Positions 1-10,856 of a stretch of 64,000 bases of DNA are shown in pieces (position 1 is the stretch's first letter; every line of letters begins with the position of its first letter). This stretch comes from Bolinopsis microptera (taxonomy: Eukaryota; Ctenophora; Tentaculata; Lobata; Bolinopsidae): positions 12,130,834 through 12,194,833 of the forward strand of contig NC_087082.1 of assembly GCF_026151205.1 (NCBI RefSeq). Direction: 5' to 3'. The position numbers were made by a program, and so were the translations under genes. Under the pieces are notes generated by a model. That model was not told where the DNA came from and ran no database searches. It saw only the letters and a list, made by a program, of their open reading frames with translations.

Positions 1-172
1 TAAAAGGGCCCCCAACAGTTGAGACCAACTTCGATCGATGTATTTTTGGACGCTGATTCCGAATCACCCCCCATGACAAAATTGGGTCAAAATGCTCCCC
101 TAGCGAGATATTGGCGAAAAACTGACTCGATCACGTGATATGACCATATACGGAAGTTAGTCTAATTTCTCG

Positions 173-226
173 TTAGGGTTAGGGTTTCAGCATATGCTTT
201 TGTTAGAGATTGGGTTAGGGTTAGGG
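173..226 (+). repeat. Interstitial telomere-type repeats (TTAGGG)
   Basis: Two short runs of TTAGGG, at 173-184 and 215-226, are separated by about 30 bp. TTAGGG is the common animal telomere unit. The run is far too short for a chromosome end and looks like an interstitial relic. Confidence 0.6.
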
Positions 227-491
227 TTGGGATCAGATTAGAGGGCTATGATTTCGAATAGTCATTCAGGGCCATCAAGAGAACGTGTTTAAGAAGTCAC
301 GTGACAGTCGAGTGTAGAGTGATTAATCATCATCCTTATAAACCTACAAAATCAGTTATAAAAGATGTCCTTAACTTAACTTTAAGTGACATTTAGCAAG
401 TTACTATTTGTTTGCATTATTATTATTATATAATTGATAATAAATATGTTTACACTAGCATTATAGTGATGATTGATGATAGAGATATTAT

Positions 492-611
492 TTGATTCAC
501 GATGTCAATCCTTCGCAGCTCGGTGAGGCACAGTGGTGCATCTCGCCGATCTACCGATTGCGAGAAGCATTATTTGATGCGCGCGCGACCCAGTAGTGCA
601 TCGCGCTACAA
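492..611. mobile_element. Hairpin miniature element, family H5
   Basis: A 120-bp element flanked by the direct repeat (A)GATATTAT, 8-9 bp. Left end reads TT, GATTCAC, GAT, GTCAATC. Right end, read inward on the other strand, is TT, GTAGCGC, GAT, GCACTAC. Each end is thus a 7-3-7 hairpin with 6 of 7 pairs. The interior is GC-rich. A diverged relative lies at 33669-33909. No coding capacity. Confidence 0.6.
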
Positions 612-677
612 AGATATTATATATGAAATAAATAAATTTTATAATTGCTTCAATCCTCAACACCGCTAAAAAATACC

Positions 678-785
678 TTGTATCACGTGGTGACCCCCAC
701 TGTCGCTTCACTATAGTGTATCGTCTTCGACGATACAGGGGGAGCCGCGCACTTCGTGCGCGGCGGGTCATACCACGTATGACAA
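678..785 (+). mobile_element. Hairpin miniature element, family H1
   Basis: A 108-bp element flanked by AAAATACC and CAAATACC, an 8-bp duplication with one difference. It starts TTGTATCACG and ends CGTATGACAA. The inner hairpin is GCCGCGCAC-TTC-GTGCGCGGC (9-bp stem). The right end holds a perfect 7-bp stem, GTCATAC/GTATGAC, around a 3-base loop. Other copies are at 3092-3198 and 33516-33612. Confidence 0.8.
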
Positions 786-821
786 CAAATACCTATTTGC
801 CAATCGATGGAGCTAGCAGTC

Positions 822-3060
822 TAGGGCCTGTCGTGATATCATGGATCGCTTAGGTTCCACCAGGATCTGGTAGTCCTCATAATTCTGCGGCCTCTATGTG
901 TCGTCATCTCGCACAACTCCGAAAAACCGTTGTGAGTTTGGCATGTGAAAATTTGCAGCCCTCCAGACATCGATTGGGTTAACGAGTTGTCGTACGTCAC
1001 CTCAAGATCGGGTGACAGGGGGCTGAACAGGCCAGAACCCAATTGATTGGGTCTGAGGTCACGTGATTATGAGCCTGAGGTCACGTGACTATGACGTCAC
1101 CAGAGCTCGTTCTCCGTTTCCCGCTCTTTGGACCAGGTGAGCTTGCATGCTTGTAAAAGTGGGTGTAAGTACAGCTGTACTGTAGTTACATCCAATTACC
1201 CCTAATAGAATGAAAATTTATTTTCTGACAGAAATATATTACCAAAATATCGACTTTGTTCAAAATTTATTTTGATGACCACTCCTGACCTAAAATTGCA
1301 CGAGAAATCGATTAAACTTGGTTTCAGAACTCAACAATGCTTCCTTATGCCTTAAATCCATTTTTATCGATACAATAAACATTTTGATCCTGTGGATTAA
1401 TTAGTAACAGGTAACAAATGCACACAAAAAACCATCGCACTTACATTGCATTCTTAAAGGGTCGATTTCGAGTGACCAATAATCGTCGTGATGATATTTA
1501 TACGTCATGCGTTCCTGATCATCATCAGCAATCAAGAGACAGGAGCGGCGATTGCTTTAAATCAACGGTTTACGTTATTTTTGTGAATTCGACCCCTGTT
1601 TAAACGGTTATCACACTTTGTCATTGAATGTATTGAGGATAGCTTTACAAATAAGAGGACCAGTAAATAAAATTGTCACAAGTGTTTCTCTCATTCACTT
1701 TCGATAAGACACAATGAAAATTCTTACTTAACCATAAGATTCGGAATTTTTCAACCTTTGAAGAATATCGGAATTTTATAAAATGTAAGTTCAATTTTTA
1801 CAAAAAATCAACGAATCGTATGAAATTCCATCAGCAGTTAGTTCCAGAGTATGGATCAGAGCAAAACGAAGGAATATAATTTCTTGCGGGAATCATTCCT
1901 GAAATATTGTCGACAGGTTCAAGTCTACTAGCAGGAACCCGTCTAACCCATTTTGACAGGTCACGGGACCACCACGAATTGAATTATAAAGATCTATCCA
2001 AATTCCACGAAGACTACGGACCAAGTTTAAATACTTCATTATAGTTGGATTCGGGAAGCAGTTCAATTGTGCTTTGCACGGAACAACTTATATCACGAGA
2101 CCGCCATTTCTGTTGAACCGAGAGATTGCAAATCAAACTAGTTTCAATTTCAGATCACCTTTTATGTGTTCATTTGTGGTGGACTGGTCAGTATACAAAC
2201 GTGGCACGTGCGGGCATATTTCTCAGTTTGAGTTACGAATTGCTTCATGCCTGAGTTAATTAATTCTTTGTGGTCGACTTGCTTTCGATCAAAACTTCAT
2301 TAAATGAAATCGCTTTAGGGACATGTGTCAAAACTTCATTACTACCAACGCGCACCAATTAGACACCACCCTTGCAGTTGCTCTATGTAGTCGAGTTTTT
2401 CTTAGTCAGATTAGTCAGATTGAGGGGGTCCGGGACCCCCTCAAAAGTTCGGTCACCGGTCCTAGTTTGTTGGTTAACTGCTATCTCGAAACTAAGTTTC
2501 ACAAAAAAATCAGGGTGAACCCCCCCCCCCCCCCCCCCTTAAGGCATAAGGAAACCAAGTTTAATCGATTTCTCGTGCAATTTTAGGTTAGGAGTGATCA
2601 TCAAAATAAATTTTGAACAAAGTCGATATTTTGGTAAATTTCTAGCTTTCTGTCAGAAAATAAATCTTCATTCTATTAGGGGTAATTGGATGTAACTACA
2701 GTACAGCTGTACTTACACCCACTTTCACAAGCATGCAAGCTCACCTGGTCCAAAGAGCGGGAAACGGAGAACGAGCTCTGGTGACGTCATAGTCACGTGA
2801 CCTCAGGCTCATAATCACGTGACCTCAGACCCAATCAATTGGGTTCTGGCCTGTTCAGCCCCCTGTCACCCGATCTTGAGGTGACGTACGACAACTCGTT
2901 AACCCAATCGATGTCTGGAGGGCTGCAAATTTTCACATGCCAAACTCACAACGGTTTTTTCGGAGTTGTGCGAGATGACGACACATAGAGGCCGCAGAAT
3001 TATGAGGACTACCAGATCCTGGTGGAACCTAAGCGATCCATGATATCACGACAGGCCCTA
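822..3060. mobile_element. Non-autonomous Mutator-like element with about 520-bp inverted repeats
   Basis: A 2.24-kb element bounded by TAGGGCCTGTCGTGATATC and its reverse complement, inside a perfect 9-bp direct repeat CTAGCAGTC (813-821 and 3061-3069). The terminal inverted repeats run about 822-1345 and 2543-3060 and match closely. Very long terminal repeats plus a 9-bp duplication are the usual Mutator signature. No transposase reading frame is visible in the 1.0-kb centre, so it would depend on a helper. A poly-C foldback fragment is nested at 2423-2542. An 8-bp hAT-type reading is less likely because the repeat is a clean 9 bp. Confidence 0.75.
2423..2542 (+). mobile_element. Fragment of poly-C/TTAA foldback element, nested in the Mutator-like element
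   Basis: The 120 bp match the outer end of the 57654-58962 element: a palindrome around GGGGGTCCGGGACCCCC, then a conserved stretch, then 19 C residues and TTAA (2539-2542). The abutting sequence TTAAGGCATAAGG is the uninterrupted form seen in the left arm of the host element, so the fragment entered at a TTAA. Confidence 0.7.
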
Positions 3061-3091
3061 CTAGCAGTCGCCAAAACAAAGCTACAAAAGC

Positions 3092-3198
3092 TTGTATCAC
3101 TTGGTGACCCCCACGGTCGCTTCACTATAGTAGTAGTCTTCGACGCTACAGGGGGAGCCGCGCACTTCGTGCGCGGCGGGTCATACAACGTATGACAA
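3092..3198 (+). mobile_element. Hairpin miniature element, family H1
   Basis: A 107-bp copy with a perfect 8-bp target duplication ACAAAAGC (3084-3091, 3199-3206). It has the same 9-bp-stem hairpin with TTC loop as the copy at 678, and the right-end stem GTCATAC/GTATGAC is intact. Confidence 0.85.
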
Positions 3199-3274
3199 AC
3201 AAAAGCTCAAAGTTAATTTACCTTCGTACTTCGTTTTGGAGACTGTAAAATCAAAAATGCTAATAAATAATTAG

Positions 3275-3360
3275 TTGATACATGTTTCGTATCCCAATAT
3301 CAGAGATATCGGCGGCGGCGCGCGCTTCGCGCGCGAAAAGTGGCATGCAACGTATGTCAA
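3275..3360 (+). mobile_element. Hairpin miniature element, family H2
   Basis: An 86-bp element flanked by the perfect 8-bp repeat ATAATTAG (3267-3274, 3361-3368). It begins TTGATACATG, ends CGTATGTCAA, and carries a GC hairpin CGCGCGC-TTC-GCGCGCG. Relatives are at 3559, 32708 and 42276. Confidence 0.85.
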
Positions 3361-3412
3361 ATAATTAGTGATATAATTGATAATCAGTGATGAAATGAGT
3401 AATTCAATTGTT

Positions 3413-3502
3413 ATTTCAATGGGCCGGCGCGCTCTTGTTCCGCTGAATCTATATTCTTTAGACTCTAATATAATGTTTATATGTTTATGCCTGGGGTCCC
3501 CA
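3413..3502 (-). mobile_element. Diverged H4-like hairpin element
   Basis: On the minus strand this keeps the H4 landmarks GGGGACCCCAGGC, an ACATATAAACAT stretch, AATATAGATT and GCGCGCCGGCCCA in the same order as 41984-42071. Ends and target duplication are not clear. Confidence 0.35.
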
Positions 3503-3558
3503 AATAACCATTTTGTGCGCACGCGAGAAAGCTTCAGCTTTTTTGTTTTTCGATCCTC

Positions 3559-3617
3559 TTGACATACGTTGCATGCCACTTTTTATCTCTGATATTGGGA
3601 TACGAAACATGTATCAA
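3559..3617 (-). mobile_element. Internally deleted H2 hairpin element
   Basis: A 59-bp reverse-oriented copy with a perfect 8-bp duplication CGATCCTC (3551-3558, 3618-3625). Both ends match family H2, but the GC-rich central hairpin is missing, so the ends alone are enough for a recognisable insertion. Confidence 0.8.
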
Positions 3618-3791
3618 CGATCCTCTGATTATAGAACAAAATATTGGAGGACTTTGCCGCTTCGACGCGCCGTGCAAACTAGCATTCTTGATCTTGCTTC
3701 GCACAGCAACGATCTGGAAGGGTTTACATCGTCAATCAAAACAAAATATTATCTGCATATATCTTATATCTTATATCATTTATCATATATC

Positions 3792-3829
3792 TTAACGGGT
3801 GATATTTGTAAAATATTTGTTCCAAGACC
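3792..3829 (-). mobile_element. H3 hairpin element end fragment
   Basis: TTAACGGGTGATA followed by TAAAATATTTGTTCC matches the right end of the H3 copies at 32578 and 33762, inverted. Only one end is seen. Confidence 0.4.
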
Positions 3830-4682
3830 ATGCCATGCCATGACTATTAATGCGATAGCCAATGAGTCCAAATCTGAAATCGGCGCGCGTTCGTGTTTTG
3901 CAATTTTGGTAGATTATAAACTTACAGCAAATATTTAAGTACAACAGCAAATCGAATATCAATAACATTTTCGAACAATATTTTTCGCACCGATACACGA
4001 TAGCTACCAATTGGCGGTGATCTGTCATTCCGCCATATTTTCAATATTAATAAACACTAAACATGTCCCCTGCAGACGTATTTTGAATTGGATTTAGAGG
4101 CGCAGGCACGTGATAATGATAATGATATCTTGCAGCAAAAAGTTCGGAGAGAAATAGTTTTGAAAAAGATAAAAAAGGAAGTTTAAAATAGCATGTAAGC
4201 AGCAGTTGAGCCTGGATTATTAATCTTTTTAAGTTCGAGAATATCTGTGGTTAAGTTTTGTACGTTAGTAGAAATTAGAAATTAGAATATATTTATTCAA
4301 CTCTCACACAATATGATATTGATCATATTTAAAGACAAACATTCAAAATATAACTAATATGGTTAAAGGAAGACAATTTAACATATGCACTATAAGCACT
4401 TAAACTTGAAGTTGAATTATAAACGATAAATTAATCATACCGGTGCAATTAATCATACCGGTACATGACGAATTGACAATTGACGATGACATATAAAGCT
4501 TTAGACACATGGTAAAAATATCCATTAAATTTCACAAATTCATAAATTGAAATTTAGGGAAGCTTAAAATTTTAAGTTGTTTACTTAGTTGAGCGAGAGT
4601 ACTTTAATTGAAGCTTTTCCTCAATTGATTGAAAGTTGCATGATCAATACGGTGAATAATTAAGTGATTAATTAAATCTCAC
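3830..4682. other. Intergenic or intronic stretch, no gene seen
   Basis: AT-rich sequence. It lies downstream of the splice donor at the end of the lectin-sushi exon, so later exons of that gene would be expected here, but none with sushi cysteines is visible. Confidence 0.5.
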
Positions 4683-6960
4683 CTGGGTCAACACACTTGG
4701 GCCGAGAGAGCTGATGGGAAAACACGATACCCTTCTTGCAGGTGATCTCCTTACTTCCCATCACGGAGTAACCTGGCTCACAGGACACTGAGATCATGGT
4801 CCCGTATACGACAGGGAAACTGGAGTCAGTGACGAGATAGTTCTCTGTCAACAGTCTAGTGCAATGATCTATGGTACAAGTAGGACGCTGATCCATTTTG
4901 AAGACCACTCCCTTCTCACATGTAATGGTATTGTCCCCGGCAAGAGTATGGCCTGGCTCACAGACAACTTCCACCACTGTTCCTACTATCACGGGGAAGG
5001 TGCTGGTAGTAGTCATGTCTGATAGGGCTGCTGGGAGTTCAGTACACGTGTCGAGAACGCAGTGAGGAGTTTCTTCATACTCCCAGATCTTATCCTTGAT
5101 ACAGGTGATGAGACTGCTCCCTGTCAGACTGTATCCTTGTATACACACCAGCTCCACTCTTGTTCCGTAGTCTACTGGAAGTGAAGGGTTGGTCTCGATG
5201 TTGAAGAAATCATCCAGCAATCCAGTACACTTGTCAATGGCACAGTAAGGAAAGTTCCTACTCGAGCTGTACTCGGCGTCCTGGATACAGGTGATGGTTC
5301 TGTCTCCATTCAAGGAGTATCCAGCCACACAGTTCACATCCACTGTTGTACTCATATTCACAGGGAACTGGGAGCTTGCGTAGAGGTTACTGTCTAGCGG
5401 CACTTCCGAGCAAGTTCCAAGGTCATTACAACGGGGTTTGTTCTGGAAGCTGAAGTTAGTATCTTGTTGACACGTGATCACCTGGTCCCCTCTCAGCGTC
5501 CTCCCCTCTGAACACTGTACTGGTACTATGGTGCCGTAACTCACTGGGAACTGTGTTTCTGTTTGCAACTGCACACTTGCGTGCAGGTTTGTGATTTCAA
5601 GGAGACCAGTGCAAGTCTTTGCAATACATGTAGGATCTTGATGTGACTTGTATATATTACCCTTCATACAGGTGATAGTATCAGCTCCTGACAGATGGTA
5701 TCCAGTCTCACAGTTCACTGTCACCACCACACCATGCTGCACTGGAAAATCTGTCTTTGTTTCTAGGTTGGTTGTGTCCGGGAGAGACGCACACTCGTGT
5801 TGTTGACAAGAGGGGATTTTAGTGAAGGAGAACGCTGTTCCCTCTACACATGTGACAGTGCTGTCTCCAGTCAGAGTGTATCCGGGACTACACTTCAGGG
5901 ACACTTCATTATCAGGTGGGAGGGGGAACTGTGTCTCTGTCATCATCTCCTTCCAGTTTGAAGGTAGATTCTCACATGAAACACAGCGTGTGTGATCTTG
6001 AGAAGCTTGCGACCCTCTAGGACAGGTGGTACACAGCCCTACTCTCTCAGTACTGTAGCTGTTTGTGTGACACTGCTGACATACTGACAGAGAACTGTCC
6101 TTAAAGGTCCCTGCCTTGCATGGAATACAGGCAGTTTTAACAGAGTTCGGTTCATCACCTACATCACACCTGTCTTTCCTACATCACACCTTTTACATCT
6201 TATCATAGAACTGTCCCTATAACTCCCTTCTTCGCACGGTTTACAAGCAGATTTGTTTGTATTTGGTGTCTGTCCTTCGTTACATCCAGCACAGCTTGTC
6301 ATAGAACTGTTCCCGAAACGTCCATTCTTGACAAGGCATACAGTCCGTCTCCGAGCTTCCTTGTTCTGCTGCTATATAAGTTCCGTCAGGACAGCCCACA
6401 CAGGAGGAAACTGTTCCTCCAGGACTGTAGGTCGCCTCCCCGCAGCTCTGGCACCCACTAGATTGGTCTAGATATTGACGAGCACCACATGGAATCCACG
6501 TGCAGTCACTCTCAGAAGATCCCGGACCAGATTGAACAGTTTTCCCAGTAGGACAGATTGAACACCAGGTCTGTGCTAGACCTGGACTGTAGGTGTCCTG
6601 TGAACACCAAGAACAACCTGACCCCTCTATCAAGTAGGCTCCTGCTGAACATGTGTTACAATCAAAGTGCACTTCTAGCTTCTTCCACGAACCAAGGCAT
6701 GGGTCACCGTAAAACTCACCAGGAGTTGTGTTGATATCACAGCTGAGCCGGTTGTTGCAATGATTGGCAGTTTGAGTGTGTACATTGAATACTGAGCACG
6801 GCCACCCCTTGCCTGGAGCGTGGAATGTAGCGGAAGTGATAATGACGAAAGCAGTGTTACTACAGTGTATGTTGAGCACGTGGTTCTCTCCAACCTCAGT
6901 GTAGCCACCTTGCGAGGGTGAGAAGAGGAGAAGCAACCAAACAAATGAAACAACAGCCAT
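4683..6960 (-). pseudogene. Secreted SUEL-lectin / GCC2-GCC3 / sushi-repeat protein, large exon with two frame breaks
   Basis: The first ATG (6958-6960) opens a signal peptide (MAVVSFVWLLLLFSPSQG). Residues about 28-101 form an SUEL/rhamnose-binding lectin-like domain with GDPCLGSWKKLEVHFDC. Cysteine-rich GCC2/GCC3 (ephrin-receptor-like) modules follow, then seven sushi/CCP domains of about 57 residues, each with four cysteines and an FPV.YGT...V.C.PGY..G core. Such proteins act outside the cell in adhesion or recognition. The coding sequence changes frame twice: near 6345 by one extra base after CMPC, and near 6180 by a 20-bp tandem duplication (GGTGTGATGTAGG appears twice). Without them the frame runs through. 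The exon ends at a GTGAG donor (4678-4682); later exons are not seen. It is either a decaying gene or a locus with sequence errors; the domain calls are firm. Confidence 0.8.
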
Positions 6961-7001
6961 TATTCCGAGTTCTATCACAACTGCATGGAACACAGCAGTC
7001 G

Positions 7002-7007
7002 TTTATA
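7002..7007 (-). promoter_or_regulatory. Possible TATA box of the lectin-sushi gene
   Basis: TATAAA on the minus strand lies about 42 bp upstream of the signal-peptide ATG. Position fits a core promoter with a very short leader, but a single hexamer is weak evidence. Confidence 0.3.
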
Positions 7008-7716
7008 ATAAGAACTCAATTCTAAGAAGGCTGCTACCGGGTATAGATTCTAAATCAAATGTGACTTTACGAAACTGTATCCTTACTTAAAAACCACAAA
7101 TAACTATGATCTGTACTTGACATGTCTTGTAAGTGAAGCATTAGGTATAATATAACGATCTGTGGTGGTGTGAGTTAGTCTCCAACAGCAGCACTAGTTC
7201 TACGTCCAGTACCATAACAGCGTATAAGCTCACTAGTATAGTGTGTGTCGTTAGGTCCCTGCTATAGTATATGTCTCTACTAGAACTGGAAAATGAACTG
7301 GGTTAGGAAGCTCTGTCTAGTTGTCATTCTGCTATCATTATACTAAACTCGGACCTAGCTTCCTCACCAGAGTTGTCCGGGAACAATGGGCTACTATTAC
7401 ATATTCAGTTGTAAGCTTTGACGAATGCTTGGAACCTTCTAGACTTACTTATACTAGACTAGGATTAGCCGTGGAAAATGAACTAAACCTAGAAGGTAGA
7501 TATACCCAACCAAGGAGATTTATCAGTAGTAAACTTAGACAAATCCTTGGAAAATCTGAAAAAATAAGAGAGGTAGACATCAAGGCATCATGCGAGTAGT
7601 GAGTATGGGTATTATTATATAATATAGTCCACGGTAACAATGTTTTAACAGCCCACATCCAGGAACTTTTCAATATCCTTACGTCCAATTTTCCCCCCTA
7701 AATTTTTCTTATCCCA
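7008..7716. other. No gene recognised
   Basis: Unique-looking AT-rich sequence. An open stretch at 7321-7599 starts at TTG and matches nothing I know. Confidence 0.4.
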
Positions 7717-9663
7717 AAACCGGTGACCGACAACTAATAACCTCTCATTCCGGTCTCCCACAGGTATCACATCACATGGCCCAATCAGTGACGTATCATT
7801 TGTGATGTGATCCATATTCTAGCCATCCTAACAGCCGGACAACCAAGAACCTGGGTAGGGTTCATATGACAGTTTAGTAAGTAGCCGTGTATTATGAAGT
7901 ACATATAATATTAATTAGAAGTGTTCGAGCTCTGGTCAGTTTACTACCACCCTCATCAGATAAACATTTCACGTGTGGCAGTGCAATTGTTTCATATCAG
8001 TCAAGACTTTCCCTCATCGCATCATGACTAATATCTTAATATGCACGGAGTACTATAGGGCTACTGCAACGGAGTTTGTTGACATATCACCACTATTGTG
8101 CACCAAAGAAATATATCCATTATATTGGTTCCGATGTAATGATCAGGGACAGTCTAAACTTCAAAAGTTTGAGATCTGGAAGATTAAACATTTGGTTAGC
8201 TCGTCACTTTATTACTCGGTACAAAGAGTTCTCTGGAACTATCCTTGGATAAAGTTCGGGAACGCTTCAACTCAACCCAGGAGGAACTTAGACTCACATT
8301 CACATTTCACAAGCATGCAAGCTCACCTGTGACCTGGCCCAATGAGCGGGAAACGTAGAACAAGCTCTGGTGACCTCAGGCTCATAATCACGTGACCTCA
8401 GATCCACTCAACTGGGTTCTGGCCTGGTCAGCTCGGTGACCGACAACTAAGAACCTCTCATTCCGGGCTCCCACAGGTATCACATCACATGGCCCAATCA
8501 GTGACGTATCATTTGTGATGTGATCCATATTCTAGCCATCCTAACAGCCGGACAACCAAGAACCTGGGTGGGGTTCATATGACAGTTTAGTAAGTAGCCG
8601 TGTATAATTATGAAGTATAATATTAATTAGAAGTGTTCGAGCTCCCGGCATGTGTTCACATAACGGACGTGAGCCGGGTCCGAAAGGGGCTGGTTCTCGT
8701 ATCAGCCACTGCGATACCATACTCACCGTACTTGAGTACTTGGAGCTGCCTATTGATAATTCGACTGCTTTTGGACGGTTATAGTTGGGTTAGCTAGTTA
8801 GAACAATATGTCGGCCCCCCTATTGTTAATGATATGGTTTAATTATAATCATACATGGTTTGTTATAGCAGTAGTACTCCATGCATATTAGTCATGATGC
8901 GATGAGGGAAAGTCTTGACCGATATGAAACAATTGCACTGCCACACGTGAAATGTTTATCTGATGAGGGCGGGAGTAAACTGACCACAGCAGTAGGGCTA
9001 CTGCAACGGAGTTTGTTGACATACCACCACTATTGTGCACCAAAGAAATATATCCATTATATTGGTTCCGATGTAATGATCAGGGACAGTCTAAACTTCA
9101 AAAGTTTGAGAGCTGGAAGATTAAACAATTGGTTAGGTCGTCACTTTATTACTCGGTACAAAGAGTTCTCTGGAACTATCCTTGGATAAAGTTCAAGAAA
9201 ACTTCAACTCAACCCAGGAGGAACTTAGACTCACATTAACATTTCACAAGCATGCAAGCTTACCTGTGACCTGGTCCAATGAGCGGGAAACGTAGAACAA
9301 GCTCTGGTGACGTCATAGTCACGTGACCTCAGGCTCATAATCACGTGACCTCAGATCCAATCAACTGGGTTCTGGCCTGGTCAGCTCGGTGACCGACAAC
9401 TAAGAACCTCTCATTCCGGGCTCCCACAGGTATCACATCACATGGCCCAATCAGTGACGTATCATTTGTGATGTGATCCATATTCTAGCCATCCTAACAG
9501 CCGGACAACCAAGAACCTGGGTAGGGTTCATATGACAGTTTAGTAAGTAGCCGTGTATTATGAAGTACATATAATATTAATTAGAAGTGTTCGAGCTCTG
9601 GTCAGTTTACTACCACCCTCATCAGATAAACATTTCACGTGTGGCAGTGCAATTGTTTCATAT
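7717..9663. repeat. Compound repeat: direct copies of about 0.3 and 0.4 kb plus an inverted piece
   Basis: One block (GGTGACCGACAACTAA to about TTCATATC) occurs at 7717-8000, 8429-8650 and 9385-9663. A second block occurs at 8055-8429 and 8990-9385. A 110-bp piece at 8881-8992 is the inverted copy of 7930-8045. The second block contains about 140 bp close to the inner part of the Mutator-like terminal repeat (2726-2865), so this is probably a rearranged relative of that element. The open frames inside are repeat copies, not genes. Confidence 0.7.
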
Positions 9664-10856
9664 CCTTAATTAGTTAACTAGGTAAAATTGACAGGTTCTT
9701 AGTTTTCCGTCAGCCCCCAAAACAAAAGAAGTTAACAAATGTGCTCTGCCTCGGGCCTTCTAAAATCTCCTGGCTAAATTTCCTATTTGTATGATGATTG
9801 GTAAATTTTAAGTGAAAGTAAAATTAACCTTGCTATGTGTAATTATCTCCAAAATAACTTAAACATGGCAGAGATCTATCATGTCTACATTGTATAAATT
9901 ATGAAATACATGTTGACATTGGAGAGTCGCTTTCGACAACATGTAAGAGACATTAGATTTAGTATGTATTACAGATGTACGATTGCTACGTGATACAAGA
10001 CACAAGTAGTTGAACGCTGATCGTATATGGCTGATATTGACTCTTGGCTGCTTAACTTTTGGGCTTTGATTTTTTTTGGAAAATTAAAACAGCTCAGTGC
10101 CAGTTTTTGCAATATACAAATTTTATGATTTAAATTTTGTTGTTTTCGGTTTCATTGCGTATTTCTAATATATGTGCATTGTGCAACGTAGAATTGAAAT
10201 AAGTTGTATCAGAATAAGCTTTGTGTACAGAAATACTCGAATAAATGCTTAAACAGATTTAATAAATTTGCATCCGCCAAACGCAGGAAACTGAGCACGA
10301 GTAAAGTAAGTGACTTGACCATTTACCTGTCTCCCTTTGAGGTGACGTCAAATCAAAAGGTTCTCTAATAAGTCTCTAGTAAGTATTAATAACACTGAAT
10401 TGCATGGTATAAGTACTACCATGATGTATGAGAACAATGACCAATCTAGATAATCGGGTCTGTTTCAAATATTTGTATCATCTTTCAATCATCCTTCAAT
10501 TGACCGATATACTGATAAATACGTACACATACTTAGAGCGTATTACAAGCGTTATAACGGATTAAGTGCACAATGATTTCAAAATAGGAAGTACATTATT
10601 TTGCTGTAATATGTTTACGTGTTGCCCGGCTCTGCTTACTGTTTCGGGTTTTCTTTTAGTCCACAGTTTTCCAGCCAATATTTTGTCACAATGTCTGCAT
10701 AGCATAATGTATTTTCTTATCATTTCAAATGTGGAACTGTGATAACTACATAATCTTATACGTGGTGAATCTTACAAATTATCATTGTCTAAAATAATTG
10801 TGACCGTATTTTGCCTCAGCAAGTACAGCAAGCCGGACAGGACCCTCCGCTAGGAT
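9664..10856. other. No gene or clear repeat seen
   Basis: About 1.2 kb of AT-rich DNA. It may contain the 5' region of the proline-rich gene that follows. Confidence 0.4.

Noticed and set aside
7973-9239. Paired open frames (LCTKEIYPLYWFRCNDQGQ) as a duplicated gene
   Set aside because: They lie inside duplicated transposon-like repeats, start in different contexts and match no protein I know.
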